From assembly GCF_000372725.1 (NCBI RefSeq), contig NW_005198244.1, positions 1 to 64,000 of the forward strand: a DNA stretch of 64,000 nucleotides, in the 5' to 3' direction. Positions 53,951-64,000 of this stretch are shown one piece after another (positions within the stretch are counted from its first letter, which is position 1; each line of letters opens with the position of its first letter). This DNA is from Emiliania huxleyi CCMP1516 (Eukaryota; Haptophyta; Isochrysidales; Noelaerhabdaceae). Both the position numbers and the translations under genes were made by a program. Under the pieces are notes generated by a model, which worked only from the letters and a program-made list of their open reading frames with translations, ran no database searches and was not told the DNA's origin.

Positions 53951-54829
53951 CGGACACCTCTACTAGGAGATGGGTAAAAAGGAACAGGTCCCCGCCCTGC
54001 GGTCTTTGTGCAGGGTTCTTTGTGGGTGTGGTCGGCGACTAGCCGGGGTCGTCCTCCCGATGGGGGACTAGCACTAGCCGTCTTCCACATGGTCCCTCGG
54101 GTCCCTGCTGCTCCTAATCTCGTCGTACATCCTCCTGCTGATCTCAGCAACATCCTGCTCCCTCCCTCGTCTCGCCCTGCGCGTCTGCTCCGCCTCCCCG
54201 TCGTCTGCCCTGCGTCGTCTGGTGACGGGTCCTCCGTAGTCGGTCGAGGTCGCCGCCCTCCTCGTGCCTCTTCCCAACGTAACAAAACTCTCTCTCTCTC
54301 TCTCCCAACGTTTCCTCGGCGGCCGATGCCGTCTGCTCCGACTCCGCCGTCCCCGGGTCTGCCCTGCCCTCGTCTGCGCTAGCTTCTGTTTCGTCATCAC
54401 TGATGTCCGTCCTCTTCTTCTCCTCTTCTTGTACTCTCCCATCCCTCCCGGGGTTGTCTGTTTTATCTTTCCTTTCTTTGCAGGTTTCTTTCTTTTTCGA
54501 GCGGCACTGTACACAATCTCTCTCTCCCCACAGAAGCCACATACCGGTAATAGAAGTGGCGGCACCGCCGGCGTCGAGCGAACGGGTAGGAACATTGTAC
54601 AGAGAAGAGGAGAGGAAGGGGGCGCCGAAGCGGCCTGGTGCGCTCGCACATGCCATCAGTGACCGGAAGGCCGCCCTCGCCCTCGAGCAGAGGCGGCGCG
54701 AGGAGGGCGCGGCGTCGCGGCCGACGTGCGACAGCGACGCCTCGGCGGTGGAGGGGCGTCGTGGGGGGGTATACAAACACATCGGGTGGGCGGCGGCGGA
54801 AGGGGCGAGAGCCCCCTCCCGAGCGGTGC
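53951..54829. other. Intergenic region, no gene supported
   Basis: Open frames occur on both strands but none shows a recognised motif. A CT-rich tract is at 54287-54302. Confidence 0.4.
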
Positions 54830-57586
54830 CTAAGCCGCCGCGACCTTGCCGTCCATTTTCTCGATGGCGTTGATGCGATCCGAGATGCTCGGCGGCGCGG
54901 CCTCCGCCTGTCCGCACCACCGCGCCGTGAAGAGACGCCCCGATCACAGCTGCGGCTGTCAGCGGCTCAGCGCCCGCTCCTCCTCCTCCGCCGCCGCGGG
55001 CGGCGCCGCCGACTCGTCGACCGCCTTGCCGGGCATGCACTGCGGGACCGCCGGGAGGAAGGAGGACAGCTTCTGGAGCAGAGTCGGCCTCTCCTCGGCC
55101 GGGGCTACCTCGGGCGCGTCCGCGCCGGCCGGCGAGGGCGCTTCGGCGGGCGCCTGCAGCCGAGAGAGGCGGCGGAGTGCGGCCGAGGGAGTCGGCCGAG
55201 GAGATGCGCGGCGTTGAGGGGCGGGAGATGCCTCGGCCTCTGCGTCGGCCGCTGCTGGCGCCGCCGCCGCCTTCATCGCGTCCACCTCGGCGACCTCTTC
55301 CGCGGTGACGGCGAGCTCGGCAGCCTGTTCACAGCTGGAGGTGTGGAGGGGCGCTGCTCACACCTCTGCCGCGGTGACGGCGAGGCTCCGCAGCCTCGTC
55401 GAGGTTGCCCGAGCTCTTGTAGTAGTTGAGCCACTCCAGCCGCGCCTCCTCCTCGCCCACGTCCGAAACGCCATACTCCTTCGCCTCTGCCGGCGCCTCT
55501 GCCGGCGCCTCCTCTGCCGCCGGCGCCTCCTCTGCCGCCGGCGCCTCCTCTGCCGCCGGCGCCTCCTCTGCCGCCGGCGCCTCCTCTGCCGCCGGCGCCT
55601 CCTCTGCCGCCGGCGCCTCCTCTGCCGCCGGCGCCTCTGCCGCCGGCGCCTCTGCCGCCGGCGGCTTCTCCTTGCGAGGCGAGAGCGCGGCCGCGACCTT
55701 CTCGAAGAGGGAGGGCGGCGGCGGCGGCTTGTCCGCCTCCTCCTCCGCCGCCTCCGCCCCCTCCTCCTCCGCGGCCTCCGCCGCCTCGGCCTCGCCCGGT
55801 CTCCCCCGCCTCGGCGGGCTCGTCGGCTCCGCCTCGGCCTCCCCCGCCTCCTCCTCCTCGGCCGGCGGCGGCGGCGCCTTCTTGGTCGGCGAGAGGTAGG
55901 CCGAGACCTTCTCGATCCAGCTGGGCTCCTTGGCCGGCCAGATGTACTCGACCGTGCCGGTCTCCTGGGCCGGCACGCCCGAGAAGTGCTCCATCGCGTC
56001 GCCGAGGACCTCCTGCCGGCCGGGGGGGGGGGGGGGGGGTTTGAAGAGACGGTGTGAAGAGATGCCGTTGGCAGCCGCGCGGCACGTCTCGGCCACAGCG
56101 CGGCTCAGCGCGGCTAGAGCTAGTTCACATCTCCTCCACGCCTCGGCTGTCCTTCTCGGGCGGATGCTGGCCTCATCTCGCCCCGCCCCCTCCTCTCTCG
56201 CCCCCGCCCCCCCCCTCTCGGCTGCATCCTCGCCTTGGCCACCGGCGCGGCCGCCTCGAGCGCCTCTCTGGAGGTGTACGACGCGACGACGAAGGCCTCG
56301 GTCGGCCCGGTCTGGTAGGAGGAGACGCCGACGAGCCCGCCGAGCTCCTTGAAGGCGCCCTCCTTGCTGCGCAGGAGGGCGAGGGCAGCCTCCCTCGCCT
56401 CCTCGCCCTTGAAGCCAATCTTTGTCAGCCGCACGGCCACCGGCGGCTCGGAGGCCGCCGGCCCGTCGACCGCCCACATCTCGGGCCCGACGAGCGCCTC
56501 CTCCGGCGGCCCCGCGACGAGCTCCGCCATGAAGGTCTTGAGCACGCCTCCGAGCGCCGCCTTGCCGCCCTCGGCCGCCGCCTCGTCCTCCCAGCGAGAG
56601 TGCGTCACGACGTGCCTAGAAGGTTCCTAGAAGGTTCCTAGAAGGTTCCTCGTCCTCGCCAGCGAGAGAGAGCCACGACGTGCCCGTCTCCGACCGCGTA
56701 CATCTTGACGCCGACGAAGCCGACGAAGGTCTTGACGAGCGCCTTGAACTCGTCCTTCTCGGTCGCCGCGACCATGTCCGGCACCGCCCCCTCCTTAACC
56801 GGGATCTTGGTCAGGCGAGACACCTCGACCTTCTCCTCCTTCGGGGCCTGCGGGCGGCGCGGCGTGGCGGAGCTGTGCGCGAGTTGTGGGCGCGTCTCCG
56901 GTGTGGCGGGTGCGTGTGCGGCGGGCGGCCCGGGAAGAGCGGAGGAGGAGGTGCCGACGTGGGTACGTCACGGCTGGCGGGCGAGGGAGGCGAGGGGTCG
57001 GTGGGCGAGGGAGGCGACGGGTCTCTCAGAGGTGTCTCAGAGGCGCGGGCCGCCTCTTCCTCGCGCGCCGAAAAGGCATTCTTGACGAAGTCGCCAACCT
57101 GGCGAGCGGGCGGGAGAGGGAGGGGGTGGGCACGCGGGAGGGGGCGCAGAGAGGGGGCGGCGCGGCGCCGGCGGCGCGGCGGAGGCCAGGGCGGCGGCGG
57201 TGGAGGCAGAGGCAGAGGCGAAGGCGGAGGCGGAGGCGGAGGCAGCGGTAGGCCTGGCAGTGGCGGAGGCGGCTGGGTCGGCAGGCCGGGCGGCGACTGT
57301 GGCGGGCAGTGGTGGTGAGGGTGGCGGCGGGGCGGGCCTTTGCGAAGATGTTTTTCTCTTCTTCGGTCGGCAGCTCCGCGACGGTTGACACCTCCGGCTC
57401 GGCCTCGGGAGCCTCGGCCTCCTCCTCGGTGGGCGCGGGCTCCGCCTCCGCCTCGGGCGACGGCTTCTCCGTTCTCGGCGGGCTCGTCGGCTCCTCCTCC
57501 ACCGGCTCCTCAGGCACCGCGCTCGGCTTCGGCTCCTCTGGCTCGACGACTGTCTTCTCGGCCTTTTTTGAGCCGCAATTTCCCAT
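54830..57586 (-). CDS. Putatively myristoylated acidic-repeat protein with dimeric-barrel-like repeats
   Basis: The start MGNCGSKKAEKTVVEPEEPK has an N-myristoylation consensus (G2, S6) plus a palmitoylatable Cys4, so the protein is probably membrane-anchored from the cytosol. Acidic Pro/Glu stretches follow. Two related segments come next: VSRLTKIPVKEGAVPDMVAA with KTFVGFVGVKMYAVGDGHVV, and VRLTKIGFKGEEAREAALAL with FKELGGLVGVSSYQTGPTEA and FVVASYTSREAL. These resemble small antibiotic-monooxygenase-type dimeric barrels. Repeats of WIEKVSAYLSPTKK, LFEKVAAALSPRKE and LLQKLSSFLPAVP follow, separated by (EEAPAA)n. The last exon is SISDRINAIEKMDGKVAAA. Several exon joins are approximate; the join at 55394/55324 is certain. 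Function unknown. Confidence 0.65.
55325..55394 (-). mobile_element. Hairpin introner-like intron
   Basis: GC-AG intron whose first ~30 bases (GCTGCGGAGCCTCGCCGTCA...) copy the next exon (GCTGCCGAGCTCGCCGTCAC...). The insert is GTGTGAGCAGCGCC then CCACACCT, ending AGCTGTGAACAG. Confidence 0.92.
55490..55665 (-). repeat. 18-bp coding repeat (EEAPAA)n
   Basis: About nine copies of GCCTCCTCTGCCGCCGGC encode an acidic Ala/Pro linker in the myristoylated-protein gene. Confidence 0.95.
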
Positions 57587-57889
57587 GGCTTGTGGTGGTG
57601 GAGGTGACGGCTGCGGGGAGACGAGAAGGGTGTGAGCGGCGCAGTCAGCCGCCGAGAGGGGCACGGGGGGGAGGGAAGCGAAGCAGCACCTCGACAAAGC
57701 AGGCGGCCGGGGGCGCTTCGAATCAACGGCAAGGCGGAGTCACGTAGCTGTGAAGATGCTTTCCACCGCACCACAGGCCCTTCCAGGGCTCGCACCTCAA
57801 CCTTCATAGACCAGCGCGCAGCGCACAGCAGCTATTTTCTTCGTAAAAAGGTGACGAACAGGCGCGCAAAAACCGAAACCAGCGCAAAA

Positions 57890-58400
57890 TTCCTCAACAC
57901 CCCACCGGACAAACAAGCCACTCCCACGCCTTTGGCAACACCGAAGAGAAGGCCCGCCGCCTAAACATGGGCTGCAAGGCGCGCGGGCAGCCCGGCCAAC
58001 CCTTCTCCCACAAGACCAGCCACGGCTACGTCTAGGCGCATCGCGGTTTCTACCACGACGCGATCTTTGTCAAGCGCAACAACTTCAACCTGCTGCTCCA
58101 CGAGACGTTCGGCGGCGGCTTCTCGCCCACCGCCGTTCTCAAGCTGCGCCGCCTCGCGCGCAAAGTCGCGCGCGGCAGCGTTGACCGCACGGCCTACTCG
58201 CCCAAGTACTCGCTCTCTTTTATGTCCCACCATGCAGAGCGCATCTCTCTCTCTGTTGTGCGAGGCGTGAACCACGCCATTCGCTCTCACCTGGCAACCC
58301 TGTCTGCACGCGTCTCGCGCGCGCGTGAACAGGGCTCCAGGCCCCGCAAATGACGCGTGTGAGTGTTAGATTTGTTTGGTATTGCTAAAAAAATCGGCCG
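57890..58400 (+). mobile_element. Relic of RT-associated protein family, copy B
   Basis: Inverted match to 16600-17110. It encodes GNTEEKARRLNMGCKARGQP, HRGFYHDAIFVKRNNFNLLL, HETFGGGFSPTAVLKLRRLA and SFMSHHAERISLSVVRGVNH. The copy looks degraded. Similarity to the protein at 24890 indicates a common family. Confidence 0.6.
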
Positions 58401-60532
58401 ACTGCACGCTAAAGGCTACACGCTCGCACACCACTTGCTGAGTGGCTCTCCCGGGTGCTCAGCCCACGGCGGAGGCACGCCAGGCCCCGGGCAGCCGGCC
58501 GTCACTCGCCTAAGCGCCTTGTCTGCACGTTACCTCCGTTATCCCTCCTCCTCCGCGACTCCCTCAAGGCCGGGCGGGCCTCCTTCCACCCCCCCCCCCC
58601 ACCTTTTCTTTTTTGAAAAGGTTCACCTCCGCATGGAGGACCGCCCTTCGGGCACCATCACGCCCTCCGGGCATACTCCGAACTCCCACACGCCAATACA
58701 CGCGCGGCCGGCGCCTCCCATGCCCTTCTCCAGGCACACCGCGTGAAAACTGCGCGTACGTCCCCGCGCGCACGCAAACACGCGCAGCGCCTTTCAGAGC
58801 TGTGCCCATGTGCGTCTGCCCTGTGCTGGCGCCCCATGGCCGTTCCGCGCCGCCCGCACCAGCTGCGCGCCCCTCGCACCACCAGAGGCAGCCGCACATC
58901 CACTCACGCCGACGCGCGCGCCGCAGCACACCTCACCAGCACACCTGCGCCTTTTTGCGCCCTGTGCAGGCTCTGCAGACTGCTTCTGGCATCTCATAAG
59001 CGGCTGTACCAGGACGCGCCGCGAGTGAGACGCAGATCCGGCACCGCGCAGGCGCGCACGCACGCCCGCACGCGCGCGCGCGCGCGCGCGCGCTTCCGCT
59101 CTCTGCTGCACAGACTGCCAGCCTGCACACACAGCATACAGCACCATGTGCACGCATACGCCTGACGATGCAGCCCGCACTCCACAACAACAGCCTGCCT
59201 CACGCCTCACCACGCCACCCCGCGCTCACACCGCCAGCAGCCCGATCAGAGAAACTGCAGCGCGCGCCTCTGCACGCCTGCAGTCTCTCTGCACTCTGAG
59301 CCCTCTCAATCCACCCCGCCGCCGCGCCTTCCCGGGCACACCGCAGCGAAGATGTGAGTCGAAGTATTGGATATCGGCCGAGCCTGCGCCTGCCGCACAC
59401 AGTTCTTTTTACTGCCAAAACATAAAAAGAAAAACACGAGGCCGACTTGCACTTTGGTCTTTGGACTTTGCACTTTGCACTTTCGCACTAAGCCGTAAGC
59501 GCAAAGGCCACACAAAGAATTCTTGTTGAAAAAAGAGAAACTATTTATCACCTTTAACAAACAGCGACGACCAGCAGCAACGACCTATCACCTTGACAAA
59601 CAGCGACGACCAGCAGCAACGACCTAGAGCAGCGTCCTGCCGAGTGTGTGTAGCACCGACGCAGACGCACCCCAGGCACTACACTACGACGGCTAGGCAG
59701 ACCTCACCAGTCCGATAAGGATCAACTGGAAGGTTGAACCTCGAGCTTAGACAGAACGGGCGCGACAGACTCCAGGGGAGATCGCGCTCTACTCGGGGCA
59801 CCAAGGAGGAAAACCGAAACCGTTTGGGTGCCCCACAACAACCCAAACGCCACAACCTAAGCGCCACACCTCCCCCCCACGTCCCCCCCCCCTTGGGGAC
59901 GTAGCGCACGCCCTTGCTCGGAGAGAGTGGGGGGGGAGGGGGGGTGGGGGAATAGGAGGAGCCAACGAGCTCGGAGTAAGGTCCACAGTAGAGAGGCCGG
60001 CATTTAAGGCGTAACTTCACCCTCGCTCACCTCGAGTATATCTAGGCGCCCTGGTGCAGTCGGTCTTCGGATCAGCGGCCAGCTTCCCATCTAGGGCAGG
60101 GAACCCCCAGCGACGCTAGTGTGGCCTACGGTAGCCATAGCTTGTACGCGATCCCGGGGCAGGGGGGTGTGGACTCTGGAGCTCCAAGAGAGGATAGAGA
60201 GAGGAAGGGAGATTGGTGTGCCGGTTTTTTGAGCTAGCAATTTTTTTTTTCCTCCTTCCACCCAGCGAAGAGCTTCCTCAGCCACTCGATGTGTTCCTCT
60301 CTCTTCATTATGCGCGCCGTAGCCTCATCATTGAGCTGGATCCTTTTTGCACACACACAACACACATGCACCACAGGTGTTTTGGGTTTTTGCGCGCCTG
60401 TTCGCAGCGCAGGGTCGGAGCGCCGCCGCCGCCTGGTCCACCGGGGAGCCGACGCACCCCCTCCCCGTCTTTATTTCCGCTGAACCGCTCCCCCCAGCCC
60501 CACGAAAAATAAACACAAAAAAGCACCCCCGA
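58401..60532. other. Intergenic region, no gene supported
   Basis: No recognisable protein. It has a (CG)n tract at 59066-59091, a 33-bp tandem duplication (CACCTTTAACAAACAGCGAC then CACCTTGACAAACAGCGACG, 59549-59623) and poly-G/C runs at 59870-59950. Confidence 0.45.
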
Positions 60533-61907
60533 TCACCCCTGCTCTGCGTACCTCCTCGACAGCGCCTCGAGGGCGAGGTCGTTGACCGGCAGCAGCACGC
60601 CCGCGACCGGTCCCGCTCGCAGCAGCGTCGCGCCGATGCCGCGGTAGAAGGCTCGCGCGCCGCCGCTGCGGTAGAGCCGCACCGCCTCTGCCCTCACCAC
60701 TCCGCCGCCCGCCTCCCCGCCGCCCCTCGCCCCTCCGTCGCCTCCTCCGCCGCGCCCTGCGCCCGCCATGATCCTCGAGCGAAGCACGTCCACCTGTTCG
60801 CAGCTCGCGCCGTGCAGAGAGCAAGGCTGGCCACGGGGCTCGGGCGAGGCACGCCCACCGGGTAGATGGACGACCAGGCGGTGCACCCTACTCACAGCTC
60901 ACAGCTCTCGCCCTCTGCGCCACCCTGCTCTGGAGGGAAGAGAGCTGCGGGCAACGAGGCAGCCTGCCAGCGCCCCCGCCGCCACTCTCCTCTCGAGCGG
61001 CTCGGACGCCTTTTCACAGCTCACGCGTGTGAAAGGGCGCTGTGCACGCCATCACACCCTCTTGCCCACGGCATCATAACGCCTGTTCACAGCTCACGCG
61101 TGTGAAGAGGCGCTGCTCACACCGCCCGACCCTATGTCGACTGCCTTCGCCTCCCCGGGCCGCGCGAGGCCGCGCTTGGCGCACTGGTACACGCCTGCTG
61201 ACAAGCTGCGGTCGTGGGGAGACTTCCTGGAGACTTCTCCCTCGAGCCCTCGCCACGGCGCTGGCAGGCGCCGAGGTACACCATCGACCCTACCTGCTCA
61301 CAGCCAGACGCCGGTGAAGGGACGCTGCTCCAAGCTCTGCCGGCCGGACCGTCAAGCCCGCCGTCTCCAGGCCCGCGTGCAGGCCGAACCCGTGGAAGAC
61401 GCGCCCTGTTCACAGCCATCGCCGTCAAGAGGCGTCGCACACCGAAGGGAGGAGTCGGAAGAGACCGCCTCGACTCCACATCGCAGCAGAGGCGGCGGCG
61501 AGGGTTCCCCCGTTGGCCTGCTGCCAGATCTTTAGCGCGACGAAGGGCTGTGTCAGCGGCGCGACCGAGCATCCGGTGACGCCCGCGGCGAGAAGAACCG
61601 TCTGCAGCGGCGCGGTGTCGCCCGGTGGAGCTCCGAGGCCGAGCTTCACATTCTCAAAAATGGCAAAGTACACGGCCCGGACCGCGCCCGTCGTGAGGAG
61701 CGGCGGAAGAATGCCTCGGTACAGCGCCAGGATCCGCTGAGGCAGCGGCGCGGTCGACGGCGCAGCCGCTGGAGATGCGCCTCCGAGCTGTGCCTGCACC
61801 TTCATCGTGTCAAAAGCGTGGCCGACGAGGACTCCCGTCGCGCCGGCGATGCCACCGGAGACGAGGCCGAGCCAGCGGGGAGGGGAGCTTAAAGCGTCCT
61901 CTCGCAT
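60533..61907 (-). CDS. Mitochondrial carrier (SLC25) family protein
   Basis: ATG 61907 begins MREDALSSPPRWLGLVSGG. Repeat 1 has GIAGATGVLVGHAFDTMKVQ (carrier motif P-x-D-x-x-K with P replaced by H-A-F) and YRGILPPLLTTGAVRAVYFA. Repeat 2 has GVTGCSVAPLTQPFVALKIW, then across an intron RVFHGFGLHAGLETAGLTV. Repeat 3 ends with DVLRSRIMAG, AEAVRLYRSGGARAFYRGIG and ATLLRAGPVAGVLLPVNDLA. The protein should be a six-helix transporter of the inner mitochondrial membrane; the substrate is not predictable. Exons between 60890 and 61320 are not all resolved because several introner copies lie there. It is divergent from the AP2 gene, with 171 bp between starts. Confidence 0.8.
60990..61135 (-). mobile_element. 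Cluster of hairpin introner-like sequences
   Basis: Two copies about 65 bp apart in the carrier gene. One at 61012-61052 reads, on the gene strand, GGCGTGCACAGCGCCC and TTTCACACGCGTGAGCTGTG, ending AAAAG. One at 61083-61122 reads GGTGTGAGCAGCGCC, TTCACACGCGTGAGCTG, ending TGAACAG. Both retain the AG end. Confidence 0.8.
61290..61335 (-). mobile_element. Diverged hairpin introner-like sequence
   Basis: On the gene strand GGAGCAGCGTCCCTTCACCG then GCGTCTGGCTGTGAGCAG, followed by GTAGGGTCG. It matches the hairpin family with several changes. Confidence 0.7.
61406..61468 (-). mobile_element. Hairpin introner-like intron
   Basis: GC-AG intron starting GCGGTCTCTTCC, with next exon GGCGCGTCTTCC. 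The insert contains GTGTGCGACGCCTCTTGACG and ends GGCTGTGAACAG. Splicing gives WSRGRVFHGFGLHA, as expected for a carrier helix. Confidence 0.85.
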
Positions 61908-62078
61908 CCCCCCGAAGCGGGAGAGTACAGGCCGCGCCGACCCAGGGCATCAGATACCCCTCTCGAGGGAGGGAGGGACCCTTTGGCTCTTTCGACGACT
62001 CCCGGGCTCTGCTCCAAGAGACCTCGAGAGAGTGCGTGCTTGTGGCTCGACTCGCCCGGTACGCCGCGCGCCGTTAAC
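61908..62078. promoter_or_regulatory. Short divergent promoter region
   Basis: A 171-bp gap separates the starts of the carrier gene (minus) and the AP2 gene (plus, if ATG 62079 is used). No TATA box or T-rich tract is obvious. Confidence 0.35.
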
Positions 62079-63251
62079 ATGCTGCCATGCACCCCGCCCA
62101 ACACCGCCGCCGAGCCATCTCCGCCCGTCGCCTCCTCCACTCTCGCCGCCACCGCCATCCCCTCCGCCACCGCCGCCGCCGCCACCGTCGCCGCCGCTGC
62201 CGCTTCATCAGACGCGGGCGAGGGCATTGCGCCGGCAAAGCCGCCCCCCCCTGCCCCAAATTGCCGTGGCGCAACGAGAGGCGCCTCAGGCATGTTCAAG
62301 AAACAAGTCACGTACCAGGCGTTCAAGATCGTCGCGTCGAATCCGCAGCTTGGCTTCGGAGAGATTGTCAAGATGCTGGGCGTGGCGTGGAGCCGGCTCT
62401 CCGTCGCAGAGAAGCTCGCATATGGGGGGCCTGGGTTTCGTGGGCGTGGGGCTGCCGCCGCCACCGCAGCGCCGCCTCCACCGCCCGCGCTTCCAGTGGC
62501 CGAGGCGGAGGGCTTGCGGCTGCACCTCTCGAGCAGCAACAGCACCGGCTACAAGGGCGTGTACAAGTCGACCTCAAATATCTTCGTGGCGAAGCGCGCG
62601 GCGAGTGGGCGGCAGGTCTCCCTCGGCCAATTTGGCACGGCGGTGGAGGCAGCGGTGGCGTATGCGCAGGCGGTCGGCGAGTACCAGCCTCCGGCTTCTC
62701 CGACGCTGAGCTCCCGTCTTCCGGAAGCGGCGCCTCAGGCGGACCCGGTGGCCGAGGCGGAGGGCTTGCGCCTGCACCTCTCCATTCGCGGCAAGCGCAA
62801 CCCCACGGGCTATAAAGGTGTGCGCAGGGTGTACTCCGGGGCCTTTGAGGCGAAGCGCTGTGTGCCGGGGCGTGGGAAAGGAAGCCGATCGCGGCAGGTC
62901 GTCCTCGGCCACTTTGGCTCGGCGGTGGAGGCGGCGGTGGCGTATGCGCGGGCAGTCGGCGAGGCAGCGGTGGTGACGACGGCGGAGGTTCCGACGGCGG
63001 TGGCGGCGACGGCAGAGGAGGCACCGCCAATGCCGCAGAAGGATGAGGTGTGCACCGCGTGGCTCGACCTGATCTCCGCCGCCGAATCGGCGCGTGCGGC
63101 GGCGCGTGCGGCGGCGCGCCGAGCGGGCGGGCGGGGCGGGCGGGCAGGCGGGGAGGAGGGGGGGGAGGGGAGGCTTAGCCATCAGCTGCTGTCGAGCCGA
63201 GGCGGCGGCAGCCGCCGCAGCTGCAGTGCGGCGCGCGGTGTGAGTGAATAG
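62079..63251 (+). CDS. Double AP2-domain protein with HMG-like segment
   Basis: One exon from ATG 62079 (an in-frame ATG also at 61983). After an Ala/Pro-rich leader, residues ~72-115 (MFKKQVTYQAFKIVASNPQL, GFGEIVKMLGVAWSRLSVAE) resemble an HMG-box helix pair. Two AP2/ERF-type modules follow. The first is GYKGVYKSTSNIFVAKRAAS with RQVSLGQFGTAVEAAVAYAQ. The second is GYKGVRRVYSGAFEAKRCVP with RQVVLGHFGSAVEAAVAYAR. Each is preceded by AEAEGLRLHLS. AP2 modules bind DNA through three beta-strands; in algae such proteins are often lineage-expanded. The C-terminus is Ala/Arg/Gly-rich. A likely nuclear transcription regulator or integrase-derived DNA binder (inference). The stop is at 63249-63251. 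Confidence 0.82.
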   Translation: MLPCTPPNTAAEPSPPVASSTLAATAIPSATAAAATVAAAAASSDAGEGIAPAKPPPPAPNCRGATRGASGMFKKQVTYQAFKIVASNPQLGFGEIVKMLGVAWSRLSVAEKLAYGGPGFRGRGAAAATAAPPPPPALPVAEAEGLRLHLSSSNSTGYKGVYKSTSNIFVAKRAASGRQVSLGQFGTAVEAAVAYAQAVGEYQPPASPTLSSRLPEAAPQADPVAEAEGLRLHLSIRGKRNPTGYKGVRRVYSGAFEAKRCVPGRGKGSRSRQVVLGHFGSAVEAAVAYARAVGEAAVVTTAEVPTAVAATAEEAPPMPQKDEVCTAWLDLISAAESARAAARAAARRAGGRGGRAGGEEGGEGRLSHQLLSSRGGGSRRSCSAARGVSE

Positions 63252-64000
63252 GAGAGGGTGGCGTGTGTGTGTGGTGTGTGCCGCAGACTGCCGCCGCTGT
63301 CAACGTGGTCGTCCTCACCACACGTGTCGTCGGTAAAGTATCTCTCTCTCAACACTTGCGACTTGGGCACGGGCAAAAATAACCAAGATCCAAGTAGCTG
63401 CGCCGCGAGCGAGGTTATAAGCCTCTGTGGGCCGGCGCGGGGCCCCCCGGAGGCACCGTGCGCCGCGCAGCACGGTGCGGAAACCGGGGGCTCCGGCTCT
63501 ATGAGTCTCTATGAGCACCGACTTCCCGAATGATCACGGTTGATCAGAGGGCAGATTTGGAGAGATCTCGAGGAGTACATACAGATAGACCCTCCAACCA
63601 TCAGAAAACTCCGACCTGATCGGTCGTACTGACCGCCGACAGATCACTCCAGACAGCAGACAGGCCGACGTCTGCACGCGGCCGGCCGGGCGAGAGGCTT
63701 GACACGATCCGACCCTGCGACCCTGACGCTGCTGCTCTAGCTATCAGCCATGCACTGCTGACTGCTGCCACAATGTGCGACCTGTGCTGGCCCACTTGGC
63801 GGCCTTCCCGGTCAGTGGTGAGGCGCAGTTCAGAGCTGTCGATGGCGCGATGCCGCACTGGTCCCACATTGGTGACACGAGACCACCAAGTTTGCCGGTC
63901 CAAGAGAGAGGCGCCGGCGCTGTCCTGAGAAGGTGCGTGGTCCCTCTTGACTGCCCATGCGCGCGAGGCTGTGTAGGCATAGCCTCGAGAGTGCCAGCAG
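63252..64000. other. Intergenic 3' flank, no gene supported
   Basis: No coding feature recognised in this last stretch. A small hairpin-prone GGCGCGGGGCCCCCCGGAGG occurs at about 63434. Confidence 0.45.

Noticed and set aside
1-64000. tRNA and rRNA genes
   Set aside because: I looked for cloverleaf-like segments and conserved rRNA stretches and found none convincing; a covariance-model scan would be needed to exclude tRNAs.

Overview
The window is nuclear DNA from a GC-rich, gene-dense single-celled eukaryote. A haptophyte alga close to Emiliania or Chrysochromulina fits best. The reasons are very high GC, short genes on both strands, abundant GC-AG introns, tandem GT29 sialyltransferase modules, AP2-domain and RCC1/Kelch/NHL propeller genes, (CA)n tracts and CTCGG-type minisatellites. 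This assignment is inference; no rRNA, organelle or spliced-leader marker was seen. One 100-base run of N (30828-30927) marks an assembly gap inside a gene.

Layout. 0-6.5 kb: two sulfotransferase-like genes (the first partial), a HIT-family protein, a YchJ/SEC-C protein and a frameshifted F-box/Kelch gene. 6.5-16.3 kb: a long minus-strand gene joining MYND/SET methyltransferase, TPR and 2OG-Fe(II) dioxygenase regions; a divergent unknown gene; an F-box/RCC1 gene; a GNAT acetyltransferase; and a secreted or anchored Gln/Pro-rich protein. 16.6-26.4 kb: relics of an RT-associated protein family, a tandem two-module sialyltransferase gene and a 21-bp minisatellite. 27.4-33.1 kb: a DDX54/DBP10-like DEAD-box helicase and an NHL-BTB protein. 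33.2-41.5 kb: a partial tyrosine-recombinase element, a GPR89/GPHR-like membrane protein and an RNase H-bearing retrotransposon fragment. 41.5-47.8 kb: a secreted thrombospondin-type-3 repeat protein, a WD40 protein and a RING/armadillo protein. 47.8-54.8 kb: dispersed repeats around an OTUD6-like OTU deubiquitinase. 54.8-63.3 kb: a putatively myristoylated acidic-repeat protein, a second RT-family relic, a mitochondrial carrier and a double-AP2 protein.

The most striking signal is the intron architecture. In nearly every intron I could place by protein homology, the first 10-37 bases of the intron repeat the first bases of the downstream exon. The donor is GC (less often GT) and the acceptor is AG followed by G. 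The intron therefore reads as [copy of downstream exon start]-[insert ending in AG]. The inserts fall into recurring classes: a hairpin family with GTGTGAACAGCGTC...TTCACACCT and a terminal CTGTGAACAG; AT-rich TTAATTAATC-like spacers; and CTCGGCTGYACC-type minisatellites. The insert supplies the 3' splice site and the duplicated host sequence supplies the 5' splice site. That is the signature of introner-type intron gain, but with unusually long flanking duplications. In one gene an intron unit is itself tandemly triplicated.
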